From contig NZ_JAQMHV010000012.1 of assembly GCF_028307215.1 (NCBI RefSeq), positions 38,763 to 102,762 of the forward strand: a DNA stretch of 64,000 bases. The letters are read 5' to 3'. Numbering within the stretch: the first letter of the stretch is position 1; each line of letters begins with the position of its first letter. A program made the position numbers and the translations under genes. This document shows positions 43,761 through 51,714 of the stretch, piece after piece. The notes beneath the pieces are model-generated. The model saw nothing but the letters and a program-made list of their open reading frames with translations, searched no databases and was not told the origin of the DNA. This stretch comes from Falsirhodobacter sp. 20TX0035 (lineage in GTDB: Bacteria > Pseudomonadota > Alphaproteobacteria > Rhodobacterales > Rhodobacteraceae).

Positions 43761-44765
43761 ATGAAGAATGACAACGCGCCGCGCGTGCAAGACATCGCCC
43801 GGATGGCCAATGTCTCCACCGCGACGGTGAGCCGTGCGCTGTCGCGTCCCGACCTCGTGTCGGAGGCGACGCGCGACGCGGTGCTGAAGGCGGTGGCCGA
43901 GGCCGGATACACGGTGAACGTGGCGGCGCGGAACCTCCGGCGCCAGCGCACGGGCAGCGTGCTGGCGCTGGTGCCCAACTTGGCGAACCCGTTCTTTTCG
44001 AAGATCATCGCGGGCATCAACTCCGTCCTGCGGACGCGCGGGCTGACGCTGCTGGTGGCCGACACCGAAGGCGGTCCCGAGGTGCACGCGCAGATGGCCA
44101 CGCTGGCGCATCGGTCACGGGCGGATGGGCTGATCGTGCTGGACGGTTGCCTTCCAGCCGGGATCCTTGACCATCCGGCCTGCCCGCCCGTGGTTCAGGC
44201 CTGCGAGTGGATCGATGGATTGCCGGGGCCCCGTGTGATGGCGGACAATCGCGACGGTGGCGTTTTGGCGGCGCGCCATCTGATTGACCTTGGTCATCGC
44301 CGGATCGCCCAGCTGACAGGTCCGGCGAACAACCCGCTGACGATCGAGCGGAGTCGTGGGGTGCGTGAGGTTTTGGCGGAAGCCGGGATCGAGGGGCGCA
44401 CGGACTGGATTCTGGAGGGCGCGTTCTCCCTCTCCTCCGGCCAGCAGGCCGCGCGTGAAATTCTGGCGATGGCGGATCGGCCCGACGCTGTCCTGTGCCA
44501 CAATGACGAAATGGCTTGCGGTCTGATGGGCGAGTTGCAGCGCACCGGGTTGGATGTGCCTCGCGACATGTCCGTGATCGGCTTCGACAACATCGATATG
44601 GCGGCGCATGTCACGCCCGGCCTGACGACGGTGGAGCAGCATCGCACCGCCTTGGGCGTTTGCGCAGCCGAGGTGCTTCTGGATCTGCTGGATGGGGCAA
44701 GCCCCCCGCCTGTTACCGTGTTGCCGGTCGGCTTGCTGGTGCGGGGCAGCACGTTGGCCCGCTGA
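43761..44765 (+). CDS. LacI family transcriptional regulator of the sugar operon
   Basis: The protein has 334 residues. The N-terminal HTH reads VQDIARMANVSTATVSRALS followed by RPDLVSEATRDAVLKAV, and the hinge helix is NVAARNLRRQRTGSVLALV (about residues 1-65). The C-terminal binding-protein-like domain contains GFDNIDMAAHVTPGLTTVEQ, typical for this family. It is divergent from the isomerase-oxidoreductase-ABC operon with a consensus operator between them, so it very likely represses that operon until the imported sugar or a derivative binds. Its stop codon lies seven bases before the parS-like site downstream of repC. Confidence 0.92.
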   Translation: MKNDNAPRVQDIARMANVSTATVSRALSRPDLVSEATRDAVLKAVAEAGYTVNVAARNLRRQRTGSVLALVPNLANPFFSKIIAGINSVLRTRGLTLLVADTEGGPEVHAQMATLAHRSRADGLIVLDGCLPAGILDHPACPPVVQACEWIDGLPGPRVMADNRDGGVLAARHLIDLGHRRIAQLTGPANNPLTIERSRGVREVLAEAGIEGRTDWILEGAFSLSSGQQAAREILAMADRPDAVLCHNDEMACGLMGELQRTGLDVPRDMSVIGFDNIDMAAHVTPGLTTVEQHRTALGVCAAEVLLDLLDGASPPPVTVLPVGLLVRGSTLAR

Positions 44766-44771
44766 GGAGAA

Positions 44772-44787
44772 GTTGACAGCTGTCAAC
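44772..44787. promoter_or_regulatory. parS: parS-like palindrome at the 3' end of repC
   Basis: GTTGACAGCTGTCAAC is a perfect 16-bp palindrome fitting the alphaproteobacterial repABC pattern GTTNNNNGCNNNNAAC. The repC stop codon lies within it. An identical copy is at 45947-45962. It is the predicted binding site of RepB. Confidence 0.8.
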
Positions 44788-45901
44788 TCGCCACCTCTGC
44801 GCCTTTTGCGATCAAGGCGCGGACCATGCTCCCGGCGTCGAAGCTACCCGATCTTGCTTTGGCCGTCAGCGTGCGCAGATATGCCCCGGGTTTCGCAATC
44901 CGGCCGAATCTTTGCAGGATGCAGAGCACCGCTGTCGCGGCTTGGCTTGGCCCCATCACCCGTTCCGCCTGATGCCAGACCTCCGCCGTTATGCCCATCA
45001 TGGAACAAAGCGATTGGGCCGTTGCCACCATTCCCCGCCAGGTCGTGATCGGCATTTCCGCGTAATCCCGGCTGTCGGGGCAGGCGGACAGGATTTGGTC
45101 CAGGTGCAACGGGCTGGATGTGGCACTCTCTGTGCAAGGTTCAGATTCAGGAAGGATTATGTTTGATTTCTGTGTGTGCCGCTCATTCTGGCTGTCATTG
45201 GCGCCCGAAAGTGTTGCGTCGCGGGGTAGGCCAGTCTGTGCTTGATGGGCCAGATGGGCGGCTTCCATCGACAGATCGCGCATCTCGGGCAGGGAGAGTT
45301 TGCGACGCAGGCGGCGATGAAGGTCCAGAGCCTCCGGTGAAAGGCGGTCCTTGCCGAAGATGTGTGTGACGTCGCGCAGGTGCAGAACAGCGGTTTCCCG
45401 CAGAAGGCGAAGTTCCTCGGCCTCCTCCTGGGCTTGTTGTGCCGCGGCGGCGATGTCTTCAAACCGGACGAGCAGTGGTCGCAGGTCGAAGCCGAAAATG
45501 CGCGACAGGTTGCCACTGGCGTCACGCCGGGCAAAGCGTTTGCCGTTGGGGCTGTCGTGGCGAAGGATCAGTCTGGCCGCCACCAAGGCCGCAAGATGGC
45601 GCCGCAGCGTGCTTTCCGGCATGCCGTGCAGCCGCTCCGCCAGCTTCGCGTTGGAGGGGAAGACGATGGTGGGCCCGTCGGCCGCCATTTCGGGCGTCGG
45701 CAGGAAGGACAGCAGCGCCTGAAGCACGTGCAGGTCCCGGTCGCTGACACCGAAGCTTTTTCGGGCAATCCCGAGGTCGCGCAACAGCGCCCATTTGTCG
45801 ACCGAAACGGCGGGGCAGGGGGCATCGGCCAGCGTGCGATGTGCCGAAAGGGCAGCCACAGCCGGACGCCGCCCGAAAGGCGTCGTGGAAATATGCTTCA
45901 T
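44783..45901 (-). CDS. repC: Replication initiator RepC of a repABC replicon
   Basis: This 372-residue protein has the length and features of RepC. The N-terminal winged-helix region includes VDKWALLRDLGIARKSFGVS, DRDLHVLQALLSFLP and FPSNAKLAERLHGMPESTLR (about residues 35-105). A variable linker around 230-265 is rich in Asn, Ser and Glu, and the C-terminal domain contains AVLCILQRFGRIAKPGAYLR. RepC binds the origin, which in studied repABC plasmids lies inside repC itself; an AT-rich stretch here corresponds to the linker. No good ribosome binding site precedes the ATG, as expected where an antisense RNA controls translation. It is separated from repB by 174 bp. Confidence 0.95.
   Translation of the reverse strand: MKHISTTPFGRRPAVAALSAHRTLADAPCPAVSVDKWALLRDLGIARKSFGVSDRDLHVLQALLSFLPTPEMAADGPTIVFPSNAKLAERLHGMPESTLRRHLAALVAARLILRHDSPNGKRFARRDASGNLSRIFGFDLRPLLVRFEDIAAAAQQAQEEAEELRLLRETAVLHLRDVTHIFGKDRLSPEALDLHRRLRRKLSLPEMRDLSMEAAHLAHQAQTGLPRDATLSGANDSQNERHTQKSNIILPESEPCTESATSSPLHLDQILSACPDSRDYAEMPITTWRGMVATAQSLCSMMGITAEVWHQAERVMGPSQAATAVLCILQRFGRIAKPGAYLRTLTAKARSGSFDAGSMVRALIAKGAEVAS
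45120..45200. other. AT-rich stretch within repC, candidate oriV
   Basis: This part of repC is clearly poorer in GC than anything around it and encodes the variable linker (about residues 234-262). In characterised repABC plasmids the origin of replication is an AT-rich segment inside repC, so this is the natural candidate. Confidence 0.5.
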
Positions 45902-46075
45902 CTGCGATCACGAAGATGCAAAATTCAGTCCGTCGGACAGACGGGTGTTGACAGCTGTCAACTTTTGCCGTTACGTGCGAGTGCTTAGATCGACGAAACG
46001 GCCTCTCGGGATGTCATGTCCTGGGGGGCTTTTCTTTTGCGCTCTCTGGTCGTGCCTCCTGTGTTGGTGTTGCGG
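45902..46075 (-). other. repB-repC intergenic region, expected site of the antisense RNA
   Basis: The 174-bp gap contains the second parS-like palindrome. In repABC plasmids this gap also encodes, on the strand opposite to repC, a small counter-transcribed RNA (ctRNA, incompatibility determinant). I cannot place its promoter or terminator with confidence: TTGACA at 45949 on the plus strand is followed only by weak -10 candidates, and GGGGGGCTTTTCTTTT (46023-46038) lacks a clear stem. Confidence 0.45.
45947..45962. promoter_or_regulatory. parS: parS-like palindrome between repB and repC
   Basis: GTTGACAGCTGTCAAC is identical to the copy at 44772-44787 and fits the repABC parS pattern. RepB bound here could also influence repC or antisense-RNA transcription. 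Confidence 0.8.
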
Positions 46076-46990
46076 TCATTCGCCCCGGCTGGACAGCCAG
46101 TCGCGGTGAATTCGGTCCATGTTCGCGACAAGCCAGTCGTCAAAGCCGTCTGCCTTGTCGCGCGCGATGTTCAACGTGGTCGTCTTGGCCCCGCGCAGGA
46201 CGTCCCCCAGAGGGGCGCCATCAGCGCCGGCCAGAACGGGACGTTTTGCAGGTTTCGGTGGGGTGCTGACATGGGCCAGAACCGCCTCGAACCGAGCGTC
46301 GGAGGCATCTCCCTTCGCTGCCGCCACAAGGGGCTGCACCTCTTGATCCTTGATGCGGTTGGCCAGCGTCAGCCACCGGTCGCGGCCGATGCCGGGGGCC
46401 GCGCCGATCGCGGTCAGAAGGGCAGGGGGGATGGCGTCCGCGATCGACAACATGCGTGAAATCAATGTCTTGTCGATCTGAAGCGCGTCGCAGATCACCT
46501 TGCGGTCGAACCCGCTGTCGCGCATGTGCCGGGCGAAGTTCGCCTTCTCGATGAAGGACAGGTCCTTGCGGGCCGTGTTCTCCTGCCCCTGCGCCACGAT
46601 CAGGTCGCGGTCGTTCAGCTCCCTCACCATGGCCTTGACGGGCTGGTTCAGCAGCTTCATCGCGGCCACCCGGCGGCGGCCATATACGATCTCGTACCGG
46701 CCTTCGATATTGAGGGAGTGGCGCAAAAGCACGGGGACCTGCTGGCCATAGTCGCGCATCGATTCCGCCAGAAGCGCGATGCCGTCCGGATCTTCATCCA
46801 GACGATCGCGCAGGCCGGCATGGTCGATCATGTCGACCGGAACCTCGATCACCGACCGGTTGCGCAGATCCGCAATGGACTGGCTGACGGCGCCGATCGC
46901 CCCTTTCGTCACCCGCGGCTGCGCCGACAGGGCAGGGGGGGTGGCCGAGGGGGTCAGAAGACCCTTCAGAAGATCCTTGCGCGCCATCAT
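46076..46990 (-). CDS. repB: Partition protein RepB (ParB family)
   Basis: This 304-residue ParB-type protein has an N-terminal domain with VPVDMIDHAGLRDRLDEDPD, then LAESMRDYGQQVPVLLRHSL, the CTP-binding EIVYGRRRVAAMKLL and the conserved GQENTARKDLSFIEKANFA (about residues 55-160). The helix-turn-helix for parS recognition is KVICDALQIDKTLISRMLSI (about 172-192). The C-terminal part mediates dimerisation. The ATG at 46990 overlaps the repA stop. It should bind the two GTTGACAGCTGTCAAC sites flanking repC and work with RepA to segregate the replicon. Confidence 0.95.
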   Translation of the reverse strand: MMARKDLLKGLLTPSATPPALSAQPRVTKGAIGAVSQSIADLRNRSVIEVPVDMIDHAGLRDRLDEDPDGIALLAESMRDYGQQVPVLLRHSLNIEGRYEIVYGRRRVAAMKLLNQPVKAMVRELNDRDLIVAQGQENTARKDLSFIEKANFARHMRDSGFDRKVICDALQIDKTLISRMLSIADAIPPALLTAIGAAPGIGRDRWLTLANRIKDQEVQPLVAAAKGDASDARFEAVLAHVSTPPKPAKRPVLAGADGAPLGDVLRGAKTTTLNIARDKADGFDDWLVANMDRIHRDWLSSRGE

Positions 46991-48174
46991 GTCACCCCTT
47001 TCCGGCCCCAGGCCTGCTGGATCAGCGCCTCGATCTCTCCATTCACCGCGTTCAGGCTTTCCATCGCGCGTTCATAGGTCGACCGCGTGAACTGGCCCCG
47101 CTCCACCTCGTACAGGGTCTGCTTGGTGATGCCCGCGTCCGAGATGGCGGTGGATTTCAGCACCGGATGGTTCAGCACATGCTCGCCGAACATCGACCGC
47201 ATGAAGGACACCATCTGGTTCTGCGGCCCGTCGCCCGGCTCGTACCGTGTCACCACGTAGCGCAGCCAGTCATAGCTCATGTTGCCCCCCGCCTCGGCCA
47301 CGACGCCAAGGAGGTTGGAGGTCATCAGAAGGAACTGGCACATCGACATCACGTCCAGCATCTGCGGATGCACGGTGACAAGCACCGCCGTGGCGGCCGA
47401 AAGCGCGGACATGGTCAGATACCCCAACTGCGGCGGGCAGTCGATCACGACGACGTCGTAGTCCTCCTCCACCTCGGCCAGCTTGTCGCCAACGCGGGTG
47501 AAGAAGAACTGAGCGGACCGTTCGGCCAGCGCCCGTGGGGTTTCGTGCTCGAACTCCATCAGGTCAAGGTTGCCGGGGATGATGTCGAGCCCCGGGAAGT
47601 AGCTTTTGCGAATCACGTCGCGCAGGGGCAGCGGGTCTTCGTAGCGGATCGCATCGTAGAGGGTGCCGCCATCGATCAGGTCGAATTCCGGCTGGAATCC
47701 ATGCAGGGCCGAAAAGCTGGCCTGCGGATCCAGATCCACCGCCAGCACCCGGTAGCCGTCCAGCGCCAGCTTTTGCGCCAGATGCGCCGCGGTCGTGGTC
47801 TTGCCCGAGCCGCCCTTGAAGTTGATGACGGTGATGACTTGAAGATGATCGCCGTTGCGCCGCCCGGGAATGTAGGTTCCGGGGGTTTTCGTCCCCTTTT
47901 CAAGAAGTTGACGCAGCTCCTGCACGTCGGACAGGCTGTAGTAGCGCCGCCCGCCGGCCCGCGTCTCGGGGCTGGGACCGCGGCCGTCCAGATGCAGCTT
48001 GCGCAGATAGGCGTCCTTGACGCCCAGAAGATCCGCGACCTCGCCGCTGGTGAACTTCCGCAACTCCTTGCTGGCGTCCGGGGGGAAAAGCTGTTCACGA
48101 TGCGCCTGAAGCCGTTCGGACAGCCGCTGGGCGTGTTCCCCCACCAGAACGTCGATTCGTTCCTGACGCTTCAT
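46987..48174 (-). CDS. repA: Partition ATPase RepA (ParA family)
   Basis: This 395-residue ParA-type ATPase starts at 48174 with AAGGGGCGAAG upstream. An N-terminal MerR-like HTH (FTSGEVADLLGVKDAYLRKL, about residues 38-57) allows autorepression of the repABC operon. The deviant Walker A VINFKGGSGKTTTAAHLAQK is near residues 115-134, followed by VLAVDLDPQASFSALHG and VVVIDCPPQLGYLTMSALSA. It drives plasmid segregation together with RepB and parS and represses its own promoter. It is the first gene of the repABC operon; the 252-bp region upstream is shared with the divergent AAA ATPase gene. Confidence 0.95.
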   Translation of the reverse strand: MKRQERIDVLVGEHAQRLSERLQAHREQLFPPDASKELRKFTSGEVADLLGVKDAYLRKLHLDGRGPSPETRAGGRRYYSLSDVQELRQLLEKGTKTPGTYIPGRRNGDHLQVITVINFKGGSGKTTTAAHLAQKLALDGYRVLAVDLDPQASFSALHGFQPEFDLIDGGTLYDAIRYEDPLPLRDVIRKSYFPGLDIIPGNLDLMEFEHETPRALAERSAQFFFTRVGDKLAEVEEDYDVVVIDCPPQLGYLTMSALSAATAVLVTVHPQMLDVMSMCQFLLMTSNLLGVVAEAGGNMSYDWLRYVVTRYEPGDGPQNQMVSFMRSMFGEHVLNHPVLKSTAISDAGITKQTLYEVERGQFTRSTYERAMESLNAVNGEIEALIQQAWGRKGVT

Positions 48175-48365
48175 CTTCGCCCCTTGTGGTTCAGCGTGTG
48201 TTACGCTTGAACTCGTGATATCTGCTTGTTGCCGTAAGTGAATGGTGGAGAATTCGGATTCGGGCAAGGGCTTTTTCACGTTCCGGTGTGGGAAACGCGC
48301 AAGAGGGGGGAGTTTGCAAACTGCCCCTGAGATCGGCCGTCCTTCGGATTTCAATCGGACGGTGT

Positions 48366-48394
48366 TTGACTTTCAAATGGACGATACCTTAATT
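48366..48394 (+). promoter_or_regulatory. Possible promoter of the AAA/DUF4143 gene
   Basis: TTGACT (48366-48371) and TTAATT (48389-48394) are separated by 17 bases, in an AT-rich stretch ending 32 bp before the ATG at 48427. The -10 element is weak. Nothing else is recognisable in the repA/AAA intergenic region. Confidence 0.4.
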
Positions 48395-48426
48395 TCAAAC
48401 AGCCGCCCTGCCTGAAAGGTTCTGCC

Positions 48427-49653
48427 ATGTACCGACGCCACGCCGCCCTCCGCATCGCCGAGGCTCTGAAGGACACGCGCGTCGTCCTGATCTCGGGCCC
48501 GCGCCAGTCGGGCAAGACGACGCTGGCCGAAGCGCTGGCGGCCGAAGGGTGGCGCTTCTTCACGCTGGACGATCCCACCACGCTGGAGGCCGCCCGCGCC
48601 GATCCCGCGGGCTTCCTGCGCGGTGTGGACCGGGCCGTCATCGACGAGGTGCAGCGGACCCCTGGCCTTCTTCTGGCCATCAAGACCGAGGTGGACCGCG
48701 ACCGCCGCCCCGGCCGCTTCCTCCTGACCGGATCGGCCAACCTGATGACGCTGCCGAAGGTGGCGGATTCGCTGGCCGGACGGATGGAGACGATCCCTCT
48801 CCTGCCCCTGTCGCGGGGCGAGATCCTGGGCCGGAAGTCCAGCTTCCTCGACAACCTGCTGGCGGGCCGCCCCGCCACGGTGGGCGACCTGATCCTCGGC
48901 CCCGACATGGTGGAGATGGTGCTTTGCGGCGGCTATCCCGAGGCGGTGGCGCGTCCGCGCTGGACCCGACGGCAGGACTGGTACCTGAACTATGTCGACG
49001 CCCTTGTGCAGCGCGACGTGCGCGACATCGCCGACATTGGCAAGCTGGGCCTTCTGCCGCGCCTGTTGCGGATGATGGCCGAACATTCGGGCCAGTTGGT
49101 GAACGCCTCCGCGCTTGGCGCGCAGGTGGACCTGAACCACGTCACCACCCTGAAATACATGCGCCTGTTCGAAAGCCTGTTCCTTGTGGACACCTTGCCG
49201 CCTTGGTTCAACAACCGCATCAAGCGGCTGGTGAAGTCGCCGAAGCTGCATTTCCTGGACTCAGGTCTCTTGGCGGCGCTGCGCGACCTGTCGCCCGACC
49301 GCGCGGCGCAGGACCGGCCCGCCTTCGGCGCCGTGCTGGAAACCTTTATCTATGCCGAGTTGCGCAAGATCGCGACATGGAGCGAGGAACGCCCCGCCTT
49401 CAGCCACTTCCGCGACAAGGACCAGACCGAGGTCGACATCGTTCTGGAAACCCGCCGCGGCACCGTGGCGGGGGTGGAGATCAAGGCCTCGGCCACCGTG
49501 CGGGCCGAGGATTTCAAGGGCTTGCGCAAGCTCGCCATCGCGCTGGAGGATCGCTTCGTGCAAGGCGTGGTGCTGTATGACGGCGACCGCGTGGTGCCGT
49601 TCGGCGAAAAGCTGTTCGCGGTGCCCTTGTCGAGCCTGTGGTCGGACGGCTGA
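48427..49653 (+). CDS. AAA ATPase with DUF4143 domain
   Basis: This 408-residue cytoplasmic protein has Walker A ISGPRQSGKTTLAEAL (about residues 23-38), Walker B RAVIDEVQRTPGLLLAIK (about 68-85) and FLLTGSANLMTLPKVADSLA (sensor region). The DUF4143 domain (about 195-355) includes TLKYMRLFESLFLVDTLPPW and a nuclease-like C-terminal DQTEVDIVLETRRGTVAGVE with the (D/E)-x-K-type pattern EVDIV...GVEIKA. The family is widespread and mobile in bacteria, and its biochemical role is not established. It is divergent from repA and stands alone; AAAGG precedes the start. Confidence 0.88.
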   Translation: MYRRHAALRIAEALKDTRVVLISGPRQSGKTTLAEALAAEGWRFFTLDDPTTLEAARADPAGFLRGVDRAVIDEVQRTPGLLLAIKTEVDRDRRPGRFLLTGSANLMTLPKVADSLAGRMETIPLLPLSRGEILGRKSSFLDNLLAGRPATVGDLILGPDMVEMVLCGGYPEAVARPRWTRRQDWYLNYVDALVQRDVRDIADIGKLGLLPRLLRMMAEHSGQLVNASALGAQVDLNHVTTLKYMRLFESLFLVDTLPPWFNNRIKRLVKSPKLHFLDSGLLAALRDLSPDRAAQDRPAFGAVLETFIYAELRKIATWSEERPAFSHFRDKDQTEVDIVLETRRGTVAGVEIKASATVRAEDFKGLRKLAIALEDRFVQGVVLYDGDRVVPFGEKLFAVPLSSLWSDG

Positions 49654-49672
49654 CGCCCGACCAGCATGCGTT

Positions 49673-50767
49673 TCAGAAGGCCGCGCGGTAGATGGCCAGC
49701 ACGTCCTCCACGCTCATCTCGCGCGGGTTGTTGTTCATCAGGCGGCGGATGGCGTGGGCGTCGGCGGCAAAGCGCGGCAGCTGGTCCTCGGTCGCGCCAT
49801 GGGCCGACAGGCGCATCTCCACCCCAAGATCTTCGCAGAAACGGTGTGCCGCCTTGGCCAGATCGCCCGACAGGCCAAGCGCCGCCGCGACCTCGGCCGT
49901 CTTGTCCGGCACCGACGATTCATTGAAGGCCAGCATATGTGGGAAGATGATCGCGTTGGCCAACCCGTGCGGCAGGTGCAGCAGCGTGCCCAAGGGATAG
50001 GCGAGCGCGTGGCCGGCGGCCGTGTTCACCGGCCCAAGGCAGATCCCGCCATAGAAGGAGGCGAGCATCATCCCCTCCCGCGCCTCGGTGTCCGTGCCGT
50101 CCTGCACCGCGCGCTTCAGGAAACGACCGACGAGGTCGATGCCCATGCGGGCGAAACCGTCGATCACGGGATGGGCGTTGATGTTGGTGAACGCTTCCAC
50201 GCAATGGGCCATGGCGTCGATACCGGTGGCGGCGGTGACGGCGGGCGGCACGCTGAAGGTCAGGACCGGGTCAAGCACCGCCAGATCCGCGATCAGATGC
50301 GGGCTTTCCACCGCGATCTTCGCCCCCGCGCCCGGATCGGTGATCAGCGCGCGGATCCCGGCCTCGGACCCGGTGCCGGCGGTGGTGGCCACCTGGACCA
50401 GCGCCGTGCGGCGACCGGCGACCTTGTTCGGCCCCGCCACCTCGGCCAGCGTCTGATCGCCGTCCCAAAGGGCCGCCACCAGCTTCGCCACGTCCATGGC
50501 CGACCCGCCGCCCAAACCCACGACCAGATCCGGACGGGCCGCGCGGGCGGCCGCAAGCGCCGCCTCAAGGCAGGCGATGTCCGGCTCTCCCGGCAGGTCG
50601 TCAAAGACGGTGATCTGCCCGGTCAGGCCCAGCTTCTGCGCGAAGACGGCCGTGTGCGGGGTCGCCAGCACGAAGATCCGCTCGGCCTCGACGATCTGCC
50701 CCACGCGGGCTGAGGCGCCGGCCCCGATTTCCAGCCGTTTGGGCAGGTGGATGGTGATGTTCCTCAT
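49673..50767 (-). CDS. Iron-containing alcohol dehydrogenase
   Basis: The 364-residue cytoplasmic enzyme of the group III (iron-dependent) alcohol dehydrogenases starts at 50767, overlapping the pdxA2 stop by 4 bp. NAD-binding features are [20 protein letters not shown] (about residues 84-103) and [16 protein letters not shown]. Metal-ligand regions are [34 protein letters not shown] and [15 protein letters not shown]. It oxidises or reduces a small alcohol/aldehyde. In this operon it follows PdxA2 and the BNR protein, so it probably handles a C2-C4 (phospho)hydroxyaldehyde or hydroxy acid of the acid-sugar pathway; the exact substrate is unknown. Confidence 0.9.
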   Translation of the reverse strand: MRNITIHLPKRLEIGAGASARVGQIVEAERIFVLATPHTAVFAQKLGLTGQITVFDDLPGEPDIACLEAALAAARAARPDLVVGLGGGSAMDVAKLVAALWDGDQTLAEVAGPNKVAGRRTALVQVATTAGTGSEAGIRALITDPGAGAKIAVESPHLIADLAVLDPVLTFSVPPAVTAATGIDAMAHCVEAFTNINAHPVIDGFARMGIDLVGRFLKRAVQDGTDTEAREGMMLASFYGGICLGPVNTAAGHALAYPLGTLLHLPHGLANAIIFPHMLAFNESSVPDKTAEVAAALGLSGDLAKAAHRFCEDLGVEMRLSAHGATEDQLPRFAADAHAIRRLMNNNPREMSVEDVLAIYRAAF

Positions 50768-51714
50768 GCTGCCTTCCCCGCGACCAGCTTGCGCGCATAG
50801 GCGATGGCCTCGTTCATGTTGCCGTGGTTCGCGATGCCCTTGCCCGCGATGTCGAAGGCCGTCCCGTGATCGACCGAGGTGCGGTCGATCGGCAGCTCGA
50901 CCGACACGTTGACCGCCGTGTCGAAGGCCACCAGCTTGATCGGGATGTGCCCCTGATCGTGATACTGCGCCACCACCAGATCGAAGGCCCCCGAATGCGC
51001 GCGGTGGAACACGGTGTCGGCCGAGATGGGTCCCGACGCGTCGATCCCCTCGGCCCGCGCGGCGTCCACGGCGGGGGCGATCTGGTCCACATCCTCGGTC
51101 CCGAACAACCCGTTTTCGCCGCAATGCGGATTGATGCCCGCCACCGCGATGCGCGGCTTGGCGATGCCAATGCGCTTCAGATGGGCGTTCCCGGCGCGGA
51201 TCGTGGCCAGCACGCGTTCCGTCGTCGCCCGCCGGATCGCCTCGGACAAGGAGACGTGGGTGGAGACGTGAATCACCTTCAGCCGTTCCGACGCCAGCAG
51301 CATGTAGGCCGCCTGCGATCCGGTCAGCGACCGCAGCATGCCGGTGTGGCCATCGTAATGATGGCCTGCCGCGTTCAGCGCCTCCTTGTTGATGGGGGCG
51401 GTGACGATGCAGCCGATCTTGCCCGCCTGCGCGTCCCGCACCGCCTGCTCGATGAAGCGGAAGGCTGCGTCTCCCGCCACGGGGGACAGTTGGCCCCAAG
51501 GCAGGGGGGCGCCTTCGATCGGCAGGTCCACCACGTGGCCCTCAAGCTCCACGGCGCAGCCGATGGCGGTCTTCGCCGCCTCCAGCGTGGCGCGGTTGCC
51601 ATAGATCTGGGTGCGCGCGCGGTCGGCGGGCGACATTTCCGCCAGTGCCTTCACGCTGATTTCGGGGCCGACGCCCGCGGGGTCGCCCATGGTGATGCCG
51701 ATGGTGTCGCTCAT
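50764..51714 (-). CDS. pdxA2: PdxA2-type 4-phospho-D-threonate/erythronate dehydrogenase
   Basis: This 316-residue PdxA-family enzyme has [20 protein letters not shown] at the N terminus, then [20 protein letters not shown] with the metal-binding His and [16 protein letters not shown]. The C-terminal [20 protein letters not shown] and [19 protein letters not shown] follow, the complete PdxA set. The genuine pyridoxal gene usually sits beside ksgA or surA. Here it lies with a DUF1537 kinase across the divergent promoter, which points to PdxA2: oxidation and decarboxylation of 4-phospho-threonate or -erythronate to dihydroxyacetone phosphate. It overlaps its neighbours by ATGA on both sides. 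Confidence 0.87.
   Translation of the reverse strand: MSDTIGITMGDPAGVGPEISVKALAEMSPADRARTQIYGNRATLEAAKTAIGCAVELEGHVVDLPIEGAPLPWGQLSPVAGDAAFRFIEQAVRDAQAGKIGCIVTAPINKEALNAAGHHYDGHTGMLRSLTGSQAAYMLLASERLKVIHVSTHVSLSEAIRRATTERVLATIRAGNAHLKRIGIAKPRIAVAGINPHCGENGLFGTEDVDQIAPAVDAARAEGIDASGPISADTVFHRAHSGAFDLVVAQYHDQGHIPIKLVAFDTAVNVSVELPIDRTSVDHGTAFDIAGKGIANHGNMNEAIAYARKLVAGKAA

Noticed and set aside
44772..44787. GTTGACAGCTGTCAAC considered as a LexA/SOS-type box
   Set aside because: The alphaproteobacterial SOS box is a direct repeat (GTTC-N7-GTTC). The palindrome occurs twice, only around repC, and fits the repABC parS pattern.
50764..51714. Canonical pyridoxal biosynthesis pdxA
   Set aside because: The neighbours are not ksgA, surA or other pyridoxal genes, and a DUF1537 kinase lies across the shared promoter. 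Catabolic PdxA2 fits better.
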